DNA from: Venturia oleaginea
Lineage: Eukaryota; Ascomycota; Dothideomycetes; Venturiales; Venturiaceae
Length of the DNA: 64,000 bases
Reading direction: 5' to 3'
Assembly (NCBI GenBank): GCA_013176395.1
Contig: JABMLP010000039.1
Location: forward strand, 62,001-126,000
Part shown: one piece after another, positions 44,001 through 54,338 of the stretch
How positions within the stretch are numbered: position 1 is the first letter of the stretch
Layout of the letters: each line of letters opens with the position of its first letter
Program-made: the position numbers and the translations under genes
Notes under the pieces: model-generated
Seen by the model: the letters and a program-made list of their open reading frames with translations, nothing else
The model's database searches: none
What the model was told of the DNA's origin: nothing

Positions 44001-46488
44001 AAAGCAAATGCAGATGATCTCGCTCCTGCTTAAAGGTCTATTCGCTCACGGAGTTTTGCAATTTGCATTCCAACACAAACGCTGGAGAGTGACTTATGGT
44101 CACGACCTCTCTCGAAGCATGCTTGCCGTACCTTTCAAGGCAAAGGACGTTCCAGCCCTGCGCTCGGAATTTTCGCACGTCGATATTACAATCATCCTTA
44201 CGTGTCTAAGCTACTACTACGAAGGCCTTTCTAATGAGCAATTATTCCTCTGCTTCGGAGAACTCCTTGCAGTCGACAATTCCGACGGCGAATACGACTT
44301 TTGGGTGTCCAAGATCAAGGACCTGCCGGAAGCCTTCCGCAATCTGTCGGGCGTCAATTTACGTGATCGGCCACAATGCACCACGGAGCTGTTTCCGCAC
44401 CTTCGCCGCTCAAAATCTGTGATCGACTTTTACATGTTAACGCTGGTGTTTCCCAAGCAGATGAAGGAGTTCCCCAATAAACTCTCTTCCTCTAGGTGGG
44501 ATATCGCTAGATCCACCCACCATCCAATGACCGGCTTTTCGGGAACAAATGATAGTAGATATCTCCTGCCCCTTTCCGTCACGCAATCAGATATACCAGA
44601 ACAAAACCACACAAATACCTTGGTCCTGGACTGTCTTTTGAAGGAACACAACGCCTGCACTGTCCTGCCAAAAGATGGAGATACGGCTTCTTTCCTTGAC
44701 ATGGTATCTGCTAGCAAGGACAAGGAGGAAATTCGAGTTATACTCGATCCCGGAGCCCTGGTGCTTGACTAGCGTAACGAGAAAGTGGCAAGAGAATGGC
44801 TGGCGCGCCGCCAGTCATCGCAGGATGTGGAGGGAGTGGTCTTCTCCGACGATGATCATGGCGAGATGATGGTTCTAACTCGGGACGGTATATTGCAGCC
44901 ACTGCAAGAGTCACCGATGCTCAAGCAAATGGATAGGTGTCTCGTGTATCTCGACGAAGCAAGATGTCGAGGTACCGATCTCAAGCTGCCTTCTGACTAT
45001 CGCGCTGTTGTTACTCTCAATCAACAGCTTACGAAGGACAGGTTCGTTCAAGGTAAGTTCACCGTGATTCCCAAACCAGGTTGTCTGCAACTACTGCTCG
45101 TTTCCGAGACGAAATCAATTTCCCAGATTCTCTGGAATTCTGGCACTTTGGTTTTTAGCTTGGACCCTTTTTGGTCAGCTAGTTGCTATTTGACTCACGC
45201 TTCTTTTGCTAAACACCCTTTAGCTTGCATGAGGATGCGGAAGTTGGCTTCTGGGCAGTCCGTAATGTTGTTTGCTCCACCTGAAATCGATCGTAAAATC
45301 GCAGAATACTGTAGACTGCCAGAACTCAGCTCAGTCACAGTAGAAGATGTTCTATTTTGGTGCATAGGCAACACGCATGACGACACGCGGAAATCTGTCG
45401 GAAATTGGGCAGTCCAAGGTCTAAGACACCAGAAGCGGCAAATCGTTTGGCATGGTAACAAGCAACCAAACGATGTCCTTGAGCCCGAGGCCAAATATTT
45501 GCAGGAGTGGTACGGAGTCCGAGAACTTAATGGTAATACCAAATGGCTACAAAGCTACGGAGCAGAAGTTCTCACTGGACGGTCAACTGAGGTGGCTGCG
45601 ATTCAGGCGAAGATGGCAGATTTTGGTGCAAATTCCGTTCACCATGCCGCTATGCACGAAGAGCAAGAACGAGAACTTTCTCCAGAATCCGAACAAGAGC
45701 CGCAGCTTGAACGCCCGCCAAAGGTCGACCCCGCCAAACATAAAATTCACGAAGATCTTTTTCAGATGGTGAAGCAAGGTTGTCTGCAGTCCGATTCGCC
45801 AGCCGTCCTGCCCGCTTTCCAGGCTTTGAGCAATACCAGCGCCGCAGATGGTTGTGATCTCACAACATGGCCCAACGGATTACTGGTCAGCGGAGATTTT
45901 GCTCACACCATCCAAGCTGGCAAAGTCGCAAAGCAGAACGATTTCATCAGACCTGTGCACTGGGTCTTGAGTCAACGCGCATCCAATCTGTTGATAGTCA
46001 TCAGCCCATTCGAAGCGAATGAGCTTTAGCCTCTCATTCGCAATCAGGACGAAATTTCCCTTCAGACATACTCTCCTCGTGTGAGGCAGTCTATGCGCCG
46101 GCTTGATGAACTCGAATATTGCAGCATTCCCAGTCGTGGTTCTCTAGATCCACTTCCTGAGTTATTCCTTCAGATTCAGCTCAACCTGTTTGCTAGACAG
46201 CTCTATTTCAGAGACCGTGAAGAGTATGTTGCCGTCTGCCGCTTCCTGGGTCTTGCCACTCGTGTACCAAAAGATGGGATCGAGATTTCCAGGGATGGAT
46301 TCGTGTCTCCAAAGGATCGGAAGCAGTTTGATACAGAGATGGCTCGTGTCTGTACAATGGCTGAGAGTCCGGTGGATATGTTGAGGACGTTGGTGGCGTT
46401 GAGGAGGAAGGGTCAAACGTTTGATAAGACTCACATGGGATTGCTTCTCGGTGGGGAGTTGATCAAGGACAATGCTTTCTCTGCCTGA
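41047..46488 (+). pseudogene. DUF3638/DUF3645 giant protein gene, centre deleted, two stops and a frame break
   Basis: The start ATG 41047 leads into LRYLIHHVFLPTKLPQKDD, the N-terminal hallmark of this fungal family of proteins of about 3,000 residues. Recognisable introns are 41366-41416, 42083-42276, 43470-43546 and 45053-45223. Exon 3 runs to about 43200, then the text jumps to HILRHKLGGLLDRRVVIMPFSRSI, which belongs far downstream in the family, after the P-loop; the segment with the MGEGKSS-type nucleotide-binding loop is absent. DUF3645-like parts follow (SEFSHVDITIILTCLSYYYEG, HPMTGFSGTNDSR, GTDLKLP, FAPPEIDRKI). In-frame TAGs occur at 44770 and 46027. The natural C-terminus is present near 46488. 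The role of the family is unknown; this copy cannot work. Confidence 0.82.
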
Positions 46489-47040
46489 AGATTTAGATAT
46501 TGGTTGAGCGGAGAGCTCATGTGAAATGTCATAGACGTCTGGAGTTGGATTTTCTTGCTTTTGTGGTGACATTGTTAGTGGTCAGATTCCTGGCGATATT
46601 GATGCAAATCATTCCGTTTCATTGACTACTGGCATAGGATAGATAGCTACTTCAACAAAGACTCCATCTCGAATAATATCTTGCAATCCGCAATCCAGAT
46701 GTTCGCTCAGTCATAACAACATGCAGAAACAAGAAATCATGGGATATCAGGATACGGAAACCATCCGACTCTCTCCTACCTAGCTAGTAACTAGGCCGCG
46801 CTGCGAATGCGGCTGTGGTACTCCTAGGAGAGAGACAGGACACCCTTGAGCCCGCATGCACTCTGAGATCAGTCGAAGCGTTGAGGAAACTGACGAGGGA
46901 AAGCAGATGTCCTTTACTATACAAGCATGGCCTAAGAGTACTGCTAATAGGGAAAGACCTCATTAATAACTCCCGCCTAACCTCTTCGTTAATACCGAAC
47001 ACAAGTCTACAACGCCCTACACTTCGTTAAGTCACAGACA
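46489..47040. other. Spacer, no recognised gene
   Basis: About 550 bp after the pseudogene. Around 46800-46830 the plus frame reads RCECGCGTP, faintly like a LINE C-terminal knuckle, but I would not call it. Confidence 0.35.
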
Positions 47041-47140
47041 CGGAGCATTAGAAGGGCGGGAGACACGGAGCATTAGAAAAGGTGGAAATACGGAGCATTA
47101 TATGAGTGGGAGATACGGATCATAGGGACAGCGGGAGATA
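47041..47140 (+). repeat. Tandem repeat, four units of 25 bp
   Basis: Four consecutive 25-bp units starting CGGAGCATTAGAAGGGCGGG, each with CGGA(G/T)CAT near the start and GGA(G/A)A(C/T)A at the end. Units 1-3 share the CGGAGCATTA start; unit 4 is diverged. Confidence 0.9.
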
Positions 47141-48029
47141 CTGAATCTATATCTATAAGCGGTAGTCCGTTTGTTAAAGTACTGGGGAAACAGACTTAGT
47201 TAGCACGGGATCTCCGGACCTCTCTCGCTGGCAACGGAGATAGGCATACGGAACCCGTGCAAGACATGGTCGGCCTATTTGGAGGAAACTCCATTAGGTA
47301 ACGCGAAACGGGCGTCAAAACCCGCGGGGCGTGGTATACAACGGCAGCCACTGCTGGTCCCTAAGACCTCATCCCTTTAATGGGCTCTGACCTTGGGGTA
47401 GCCTTGTAGGAGGTAGGATCAAGTCCTAACCGGAGAGAGGACGGATGCGCACGTCGGTATACTAAGATTAGGGAAGCCGGAACGAGGTACAAACTCGAAA
47501 AGGCGTGCCCTTGAAGTATGCTTAAGGAGCAAACTAGGTGTTAACTGGGCAGGAAGGGCTTCGTCCACCCTGAATGCTAAGGCAGCTTAAAGGCCAGACT
47601 AAACAGGGCAAAAACTCGCTACCTTTGCGGCTCTATCTACAAGGATAGAGGCTAACATCTGGCCTCCTCCGCACGATATCGCGATAAAACCCTTCAACTC
47701 TATACGAGCAGTAAACAGGTACGGAACTGGATTGGTCCTCCAGGGTGCCATCAGCAAAATACCAAGGAAGAACTTCTAAGGCAGAGAGAAGATGATGGGA
47801 GGATTATTGGGTGCCCTTTCGGATAAGGGCGAGAGGCATACGGATACAGACGGGCGAAGGCACGGTACAGACACGGTACAGGCACGGAGGAATAGCAAAG
47901 AAGCAGGCAACAAATTCAGGCTTGAATTCGGATCAAAGACAAAAGGCAAACAACAGTGTATCAGCAGGGAAAAGTAAATAGTCACAGAATAACCGCTCTA
48001 ACCTGGGTCTGCCCGGGTACAGTTAAAAC
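47141..48029. other. ORF-poor block with several RNA-like hairpins, origin unknown
   Basis: About 0.9 kb of balanced composition without a long ORF on either strand. Perfect inverted repeats suggest RNA hairpins: GGAG-GAAA-CTCC (47281-47292, a GNRA-type loop), TAGGA-TCAAG-TCCTA (47414-47428) and CTCTATC-TACAAG-GATAGAG (47631-47650); GGGCTTCGTCC near 47550 resembles a UUCG-type loop. It may be the untranslated tail of the adjacent DIRS-like element or a structured RNA of its own. I cannot decide. Confidence 0.45.
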
Positions 48030-48132
48030 GCAGTCAGTCTACACAGAGGTTTACGACACAGTTTTGGAGCAATCGACCTCGCTATAGTGTTGACCCGGAT
48101 AGCAGAACAAGACAAGCAGAAAGGGAAGGGAG
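48030..48132. repeat. Left copy of the DIRS-like terminal direct repeat
   Basis: GCAGTCAGTCTACACAGAGG ... AAGGGAAGGGAG; pairs in direct orientation with 54818-54920. An LTR-like sequence begins at the very next base. Confidence 0.85.
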
Positions 48133-48274
48133 TGTCACGTTTGACCTTGGACTGACTGGTCGCAAGTACTTAGACTCGTCTCTACCTCTTAGTTAGCTCC
48201 TCATCCTTACAACTTCGCACATCCCATAGAATTCAAGTCATGCTTCCAAGTCAAGTCTAAGGTCAAACGTGACA
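48133..48274. repeat. Rearranged copy of the 220-bp LTR family with 21-bp inverted ends
   Basis: 142 bp beginning TGTCACGTTTGACCTTGGAC and ending GTCTAAGGTCAAACGTGACA, so that both ends carry the same LTR terminus inverted. The centre matches the LTR at 33213-33432 (TAGACTCGTCTCTACCTCTT). The other LTR end (TCATGACA) is missing. No target duplication is seen. It cuts off the C-terminus of the Tc1 transposase. Confidence 0.75.
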
Positions 48275-49280
48275 GTTGCCTCCCATGCCTCCTTCACTGC
48301 TATCCGAAGTTGGTTATAAGAAAGCTGTTGATCACCCCACTTATTTTCAATATAGTCCTTCATTAGATTCCATACTGCCTCAATTGGGTTCAAATCTGGA
48401 GAGTATGCAGGCCAGAAGATTGGTGTAATCCCTCGCTCTCTAAGCTCGTGAAAAGTCTCGCCAGCAGCATGCCCAGGAGTACCATCCTGCATAAGCTGGA
48501 GACCTGGATTTATCCTTAGCCATCCATCAATAACAGGTGCCGTACGCTCACAGTATGAGCGCTGGTTAATTGAACCCCAATCTTTCTTCCAGAAGAGACA
48601 AGGCCCCTTTGGGTACCGCTAAAACAGCCCCAGAACATCCAACCACGCCGCTTCCGGATCTTATCAACTACACAAGTATTATCTAGCTCTTCACCAGATT
48701 GCCGAGTAACCCATTGCTTGCGATGCCTCCCTCCTGTCACCCAAGTCTCATCAGTCCATAAGATAGTATTCCATTGCTCTTGAGCCCAATTGACGTGTGC
48801 GAGAGCCCATTGAAGGCGTATTGCTTTATTTCGTTCTGAGAGAGGAGGTTTTGCTCGAGCAAGGTATCGTTTAAAGCCATGCTTTCGGAGGGCATTTCGT
48901 ATAGCATACTCTCCTACTTCCCAAGATGCAAAGGAACCAGTAGCGAGGTGGAGGTAGGACATCAACCGATTTGTTCGTGAGTAGCGAATAAAGGTGATAA
49001 GCTCCTCAATCTGCTCCTCTGAGAGAGAAGGATCTCGGCCTTTCCGTTTCTTTGGCGTAGTTTGTTCGGCTTGGCACGTATTCTGGACCTGCCTCTGCGT
49101 GACTTTGAGGTGGTTGGCGATGTGCTCGTAAGTCCAGCCAGAATCTCGGAGGGTTCTGACTTGTAAACGCTCATCGCGTAAAAGATCTGGTTGTTCTTGG
49201 CGTACAGGGGGCATTTTGGTGGTATACTCAAGCCATCTATCTCCATCTCGCCACGCCTTCGGATCACGGTCATCTGGCAC
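48275..49280 (-). pseudogene. Tc1/mariner-family transposase, frameshifted and C-terminally cut
   Basis: Frame 49280-48516: HTH region (LRDSGWTYEHIANHLKVTQRQ), LSEEQIEELITFI, a second HTH, then TILWTDETWVTGG (first catalytic Asp) and GWMFWGCFSG. A one-base shift near 48600 leads to the frame with LQLMQDGTPGHAA (second Asp), FWPAYSPDLNPIEAVWNLMK (third acid, Glu) and EAWEAT, where the LTR-like repeat begins. The DDE residues are all present but the protein is broken. A more plausible start is the ATG of MPPVRQEQ at about 49214. Confidence 0.85.
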
Positions 49281-49593
49281 GTTTTATCTGTTGATTGGCC
49301 GGACGCAGGCCAGGGCACGTGAATTTTCATTATGAGCGAGCAAGCCATTGAGCCCTGAGCCATACAGGCTTCCTCAGCCACACGGGGCTTCAGCCACGGG
49401 GTAGGTCTCAGGATGGCATGCCCACGGCTCAATTGCTTCTCGATTGAAGGCAAATGAGGTGCCCTAATGCCCAGAAGCGAAGCGCCTGCGGCCCAGACAA
49501 ACAAGAAGGAAACGAGGTGGGATAGGAGGCGAGAAACACAGCGGTGTAGCGAAGCAGAGTATAGCTTTTGGCGATCGGGTGAACACAACGGTG
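49281..49593. other. Spacer between Tc1 transposase and DIRS recombinase
   Basis: About 310 bp of G+C-rich sequence with no ORF of note; it should contain the 3' region of the recombinase gene (candidate B1 repeat of a split-direct-repeat element) and the right end of the Tc1 element. Neither was resolved by eye. Confidence 0.4.
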
Positions 49594-50682
49594 TTATATC
49601 AGGAACAGGCGACTGATTGCAAGCTGCTGTTCGAACGAACGGGATATGTAACGTAGGAAAGCCTCGGAGGACCATCGACCCGCTGCCTTAAGCTCGAGCT
49701 CAGGTACTCCCTTCGCAGCTGCGTCCGTAGCAGCACCCCTGCGGAAGGAGTGGCCTGTGTAGGACTTGTCGTCCAGCGAGGAGATAATACCAGTAGCGAG
49801 GAGGCGTCGGCGTAGTTGCATGTGTACAGCAGCGGCCGAACAATGCCCTTTGCCGATGTCGAAGAGAGGCGCCGAAAGCGGCTTCGGATCGTGCCTGAAA
49901 AGTCTTACCAGGGCGGCTACTGCACAGGTAGGTTTTCCCGTTGCGGCGATGGAGATGGGAACGCCCTGGTTAGCGTAATCGGTCTTGCTACGCTTCAGGA
50001 AAATAGAGACCCCGTAAGGCTCATGGTTAGGCGTATGACGATGGAAGGCGATATCGCTCCGTAAGACGTGAGTATAGGAGAACAGCGGGTGCTCCCTATC
50101 TCTTCTAGTGTAAGCCAGCTCGCCAAGGCGGAAGAAACCAGCATAGGCCACCTTGAAGAGAGTGTCGAGATTGAGGTCGGCTCCGGTGGTCGGTTCCACA
50201 GCCGTCAGTCCCTCAAGGATGCGTACAGTAATAGGGAGCCTATTCTTGCGCTTCGGAGGCCTGAGGTTGAGAGCCCCCTGTCTTGCGCGTAGGAGCATCG
50301 GATCAGCGAACGCGCTGATAGGGTATCCCAGGTCGATATGCTTTGAACGTACTGCGGAGAGGTAGCTGGCCGCTGTAGCGCCGGAAATGATGCCTTCCGC
50401 TCCTCCAGTAATGACACGCCTTGCCATCCATTCGCCGAGATTGAGGGGTTCTGCGGGATAGTCTACACAGCCCTCCAGCGTACAGAACCTCTCCCAGCTC
50501 TTGATACCCGCGCCGTACGTGTTGCGCGTGTTCTGGGCCAAGCCGTACCATAAGAGGTTAATATACTCATCAGAGAGGCCAAGGTTTCGCTCGCGAAGGG
50601 TACGGAGGAAGGACCTATGAACTGTAGGGAGGAGCTCGCTATCGTAGAAAGTATACTCGAGGCTAGGTGCTGGACGAAGCAC
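49594..50682 (-). CDS. Tyrosine recombinase of the DIRS-like element, 362 aa
   Basis: Open frame of 362 codons. The N-terminal SAM-like core-binding region (YGAGIKSWERFCTLEG, ATAASYLSAVRSKHIDLG) is followed by the catalytic domain: FFRLGELAYTRR (first Arg), LKRSKTDYANQGV, SYTGHSFRRGAATDAAAKG (His-x-x-Arg), LKAAGRWSSEAFLRYIS (Trp, and Tyr nucleophile in RYIS). This is the R-H-R-Y set of phage-integrase-type recombinases in DIRS/Ngaro elements, which integrates circular cDNA. All catalytic positions appear intact. It lies downstream of the RT gene in the same direction, with a tandem array between. Confidence 0.88.
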   Translation of the reverse strand: MLRPAPSLEYTFYDSELLPTVHRSFLRTLRERNLGLSDEYINLLWYGLAQNTRNTYGAGIKSWERFCTLEGCVDYPAEPLNLGEWMARRVITGGAEGIISGATAASYLSAVRSKHIDLGYPISAFADPMLLRARQGALNLRPPKRKNRLPITVRILEGLTAVEPTTGADLNLDTLFKVAYAGFFRLGELAYTRRDREHPLFSYTHVLRSDIAFHRHTPNHEPYGVSIFLKRSKTDYANQGVPISIAATGKPTCAVAALVRLFRHDPKPLSAPLFDIGKGHCSAAAVHMQLRRRLLATGIISSLDDKSYTGHSFRRGAATDAAAKGVPELELKAAGRWSSEAFLRYISRSFEQQLAISRLFLI

Positions 50683-50840
50683 GTTAGCAAGCTTTGTACG
50701 AGTACCGGAGTCCGACCAGGGTATCTGCCGAACGTCGGCGATAGCAGAGTAGCATGGCGCTTAAGCCGATGAGCCTGCAAAGAACGGCTGCCACGAACAG
50801 CGCGCCAAGCCCAAAGTTGCAATCCACGGGATAGCAAGAA

Positions 50841-51444
50841 TTCAACGGAACTGTAAGAACGATAGCGGAGAGCCCCATCGGAGGCAGAGACAGACGATAC
50901 GATCGAAACTAGACTCGCGAGGGCGTCGGCCAGATGTACCTATAGAGATGGTCCCCAACGAAGGAATGCAACGGCAACGGCAACGGCCTCCATCTCTTTA
51001 GGGTTGATAAACGCCGAACGATCGGACGGTTCAACAATAGTTCAACGGAACTGTAAGATCGAAAGCGGTGAGCCCCATCGGAGGCAGAGCTAGACGATAC
51101 GATCGAAACTAGACTCGAGAGAGGGCGTCGGCCGGATATGCCTATAGAGATGGTCCCCAACGGAGGAATGCAACGGCAACGGCAACGACCTCCATCTCTT
51201 TAGGGTTGATAAACGCCGAACGATCGGACGGTTCAACAATAGTTCAACGGAACTGTGAGATCGAAAACGGTGAGCCCCATCGGAGGCAGAGCTAGACGAT
51301 ACGATCGAAACTAGACTCGAGAGAGGGCGTCGGCCGGATGTACCTATAGAGATGGTCCCCAACGGAGGAATGCAACGGCAACGGCAACGGCCTCCATCTC
51401 TTTAGGGTTAATAAACGCCGAACGATCGGACGGTTCAACAATAG
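50841..51444. repeat. Tandem array, three units of about 201 bp, derived from the adjacent RNase H gene
   Basis: Units start at 50841, 51041 and 51243 (each TTCAACGGAACTGT) and a fourth start at 51445 is the end of the RT/RNase H gene itself. Each unit joins a copy of the RNase H end (like 51445-51541) to a copy of a more internal part (like about 51705-51803), leaving out the roughly 165 bp between. Units are about 95% alike by eye. Confidence 0.88.
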
Positions 51445-51445
51445 T

Positions 51446-53089
51446 TCAGCGGAACTGTGAGATCGAAAGCGGTGAGCCCCATTGGGGGCAGAGCCAGGCG
51501 ATACGATCAAACTGGACTCGAGAGAGGGCATCGGCCAGGCCGTTAGCCGTAGATGGAAGCCAGCGGGCTTCGATAACAATATCGCAGGCAGCGGCCTGAG
51601 TAACAATAGTGCGGAGATGGGTGTTGCTCTCACCACGAACAGCCTCCTTCGTCAACCCGGCCACGGCCGTAGAGTTGTCACAGTGGATAACGACCCGATT
51701 ATGTGCCCAGAGAGATGGTCCCCAACGGAGGAATGCGACGGCAACGGCCTCCATCTCCTTAGGGTTGATAAACGCCGAACGATTGGAGGGTTCAGCAATA
51801 AAAGCATGCTCGATTGCGATACTGTTGGTGTAATCCCCCCAAGAGACATCGGTCTCAGAGGACTCGAAAAAGAAGCCGCCGAGGCTTTGTTGTCCGGAGG
51901 CATCAGTAAAAAGTTGGAAACAACGGCGCTTTCGATAATCGAAGAAGTAGACCCCGTTGGTTAGCTCGAGCGCACGGAGCCACCAGAGAAGGTCTCGTAC
52001 ACCGCTAGTCAGGGCTCGGCGAAAGTGCCGATTGACTTCTCCATATGCTCCGCTCAGGTAGTCCCAGATCGATCGAGTGTAAACCCGGCCAAGGCGGATG
52101 ACGGCACTGGCCCAACTGAGCCGCCCGGCGAGGGACTTCGTATCCCGGAGCCGCGGCCTTGTCTCGGAGAGGTGATCACGGATAGCCTGGATCAAAGAAT
52201 CTCTCTTTTCGTCGGAGAGACGCAGTTCCAAGCGTACCGTATCAACCAGACCTAATATCTCGACGGCCGTGCCGACCACGTCTTTGGCATCCTTGCGAGG
52301 AATCCCAAGTCGATCGGTGGTCTTGATCCAGAGTTCCGAAACGCGGTTCGAAATTTCTTGAGACGTACATACAAACATAAAATCATCAAGGTAGTGCTCG
52401 ATCGCGGTAGGAATACTGCGCGTGCTGGCCTGCTCGTCGAGAGCCCAATGGAGACCTTCCGCAAAGAGATTGAAGATAAATGGCGCAGTCCTGAGACCGA
52501 AAGGGAGGCAGAGTTCTTGATAATTGAGGCCGTTGAGGCAAAACCCAAGATACCGGGACGAGATGAGATCCACAGGGATGTTGCGAAAAGCGTGCGCAAT
52601 GTCGCGTTTCATTAGAAGACAGCCCCGGCCTGTACGAAGGACGTGCTGAACAATTCTGTCGACTCTGGTGTACTGTAGCTTGCCAAACACGCGTGGAATG
52701 GCATCGTTGACTGAAGTTTGGGGCGGCCAAGAGAGGTCGTGGATCCGGCGTAAGGTTCCGTCTTGTTTTGGGACCATCCCAAGAGGAGCGATAAACAGGC
52801 CCGGGTCTGTAGAGATAGCCAATCGGCCGGCGGCCAGCTCCTTCGCAACGTAGCCCGTAGCTTCGGCTATGGTCGCCTCGTCGGAGAAGTAGTTGTTCGA
52901 AACGCCGCGTACGCGAATCGTATGAGGCTCGCGGATCCCGATGGAGGCGCCGTACGTGAGTATACCAACTAGGTTAGTCACCAGTGTGCGCTCTGGATAT
53001 CCTGAGAGGAGGCTTATCCAGCCAAGAGGCTTGAAAGGCGACCTATTCTCAGGCAGCGGCGGGCCATCAGGTTGGAATACAGCAAACAA
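51446..53089 (-). CDS. Reverse transcriptase/RNase H of the DIRS-like element, 547 aa
   Basis: Open frame of 547 codons. RT motifs: LGMVPKQDGTLRRIHDLS, MKRDIAHAFRNIPV (first catalytic Asp), LCLPFGLRTAPFIFN and EHYLDDFMF (YLDD box). RNase H-like part: LFTDASGQQSLGGFF, INPKEMEAVAVAF, VVIHCDNSTAVAGL and RWLPSTANGLADALS. The sequence type (LPFGLRTAP, YLDD) is that of DIRS/Ngaro polymerases rather than LINE or Ty3. The end FDRIAWLCPQWGSPLSIS is copied in the tandem array downstream. No stop or frame break is seen, so this may be a fairly young copy. Confidence 0.9.
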   Translation of the reverse strand: MFAVFQPDGPPLPENRSPFKPLGWISLLSGYPERTLVTNLVGILTYGASIGIREPHTIRVRGVSNNYFSDEATIAEATGYVAKELAAGRLAISTDPGLFIAPLGMVPKQDGTLRRIHDLSWPPQTSVNDAIPRVFGKLQYTRVDRIVQHVLRTGRGCLLMKRDIAHAFRNIPVDLISSRYLGFCLNGLNYQELCLPFGLRTAPFIFNLFAEGLHWALDEQASTRSIPTAIEHYLDDFMFVCTSQEISNRVSELWIKTTDRLGIPRKDAKDVVGTAVEILGLVDTVRLELRLSDEKRDSLIQAIRDHLSETRPRLRDTKSLAGRLSWASAVIRLGRVYTRSIWDYLSGAYGEVNRHFRRALTSGVRDLLWWLRALELTNGVYFFDYRKRRCFQLFTDASGQQSLGGFFFESSETDVSWGDYTNSIAIEHAFIAEPSNRSAFINPKEMEAVAVAFLRWGPSLWAHNRVVIHCDNSTAVAGLTKEAVRGESNTHLRTIVTQAAACDIVIEARWLPSTANGLADALSRVQFDRIAWLCPQWGSPLSISQFR

Positions 53090-53125
53090 GGGCTCCGTAT
53101 TCGACCGGAACTCGTCCTGTGGCTG

Positions 53126-54338
53126 CTATTTGGCGGCCTTGAGAGGGTCGGTCTCCGCCTTAGGCCTTGAAGCCTTCTTCGGACAAGCGGTGGCGGGACG
53201 GTTTTGCTTGCAAGTGGTACAGACATGGGAGCGCTTGCACGACTCACCCCATGTACATGCTCCTCTGTTATAGCTAAGGCAGGTCTCGTTTTTGAGGGAC
53301 GAGTCGCTGCGCTTTCGCTTCTCAGAGCTCTTCGAAGCTGTACGAGCAGCTGCCGACTGAAGCTTTGCCATTAATTGTTGAGCCTCGAGATGAGCCTTCG
53401 ACGTAAGTGGATTGCAGAAGCGATCCTGAAAGGCATAGCTGAGGTTCCAGTGGCTCGCCGTCGTAATACCGCGCTGGATTACTTCGGCGTGGAATGTGAA
53501 GACCAAGAGGCGCACGGAGGCCCAGTCGTAGTGTAGGCACAAAGCCTCGACCTTGGCGCGAAAGGTATTGATGGCTTCGTACGTTGCAGCGCTCAAAGTA
53601 GGGAAGAGAATATAGAGGAGGCTAACGTAGTAGGTGAATGCCTCGAGCCAGAAGCGTGGTGCTGGATAGTCCTCGTACGATGCTGTTGCTTTGATTTTGA
53701 CGAGATTCGCCGTGCCAGTAGAGACGTCGAACCGGAAAACGATCTTCTCCCGGAGATGAAGATGGTACCGGGTCCGTCAAGCGTAAACGTACGAGGTTTA
53801 TTGGCTCAAAAGTGCCATTCTTGACGCTCTCCGCAAGGTGAATGGGTAGGGCAGGGAAACGCATACGAAGTGTCGAAACCAGCTGGTTATCGAGGGACTT
53901 AACCGTACTGTTATCCGGCTCAGTCGCCCCCGGACGACTGGTGCCATGCGGTAGTTCGAGTAAAGAGCCCTCCCTAATTTTCGCAAGGCGCGCCGCCGCT
54001 TCTTCGCGTTTGACCTGCATCTGGAGGTCGTGCTCCTCCTTTTCGCGGTCCATCCTTAGCCTGTGAGCCTCTACGGCGCGAGCCTCAGCGGCCTGGGCAT
54101 TGTTGATCGCGACCTGTTCGAGGGTCAGAGCTAGAGGCGGTGCCCGTGGCGGGGCTAACGTGGGCTGAGGTTGAGTAGGTGTCATCCCGCCGCTAATGGG
54201 TGTAAGAGACCGTGAAGATGACCTCTGGGTCTCGAAGACAATAGAGGGGGATCGGGTACGAGAGGAGCGAGTAGAGTGACCCGGTGGTAGGGATAAGTTG
54301 ATAGGAACCGACGCGGTGATATCCTTCTTCGGAGGCAT
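53126..54338 (-). pseudogene. gag-like ORF of the DIRS-like element with one frame break
   Basis: Starts at ATG 54338 (MPPKKDITASVPINLSL), with a Ser/Thr/Pro-rich N-terminus, then a long charged helix (RAVEAHRLRMDREKEEHDLQ). Near 53765 the frame breaks; coding continues through FWLEAFTYYVSLLY into the 53596-53126 frame (AINTFRAKVEALCLHYDW). The C-terminus has a CCCH-type finger, CLSYNRGACTWGESCKRSH, followed by CTTCKQNRPATAC. This composition is typical of the gag-like protein of DIRS-type elements. A single base change would account for the break; an error cannot be excluded. Confidence 0.75.

Noticed and set aside
46870..46895. Hammerhead ribozyme core (CTGACGA...GAAA)
   Set aside because: There is no stem II between the two motifs and no pairing for stems I and III.
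46800..47030. LINE C-terminus (RCECGCGTP)
   Set aside because: The cysteine spacing lacks the following His and Cys, and no RT sequence precedes it.
47141..47760. Group I or group II intron
   Set aside because: There are hairpins with GAAA loops, but I could not find a catalytic core (P-Q-R-S elements or domain V); left as an open finding instead.
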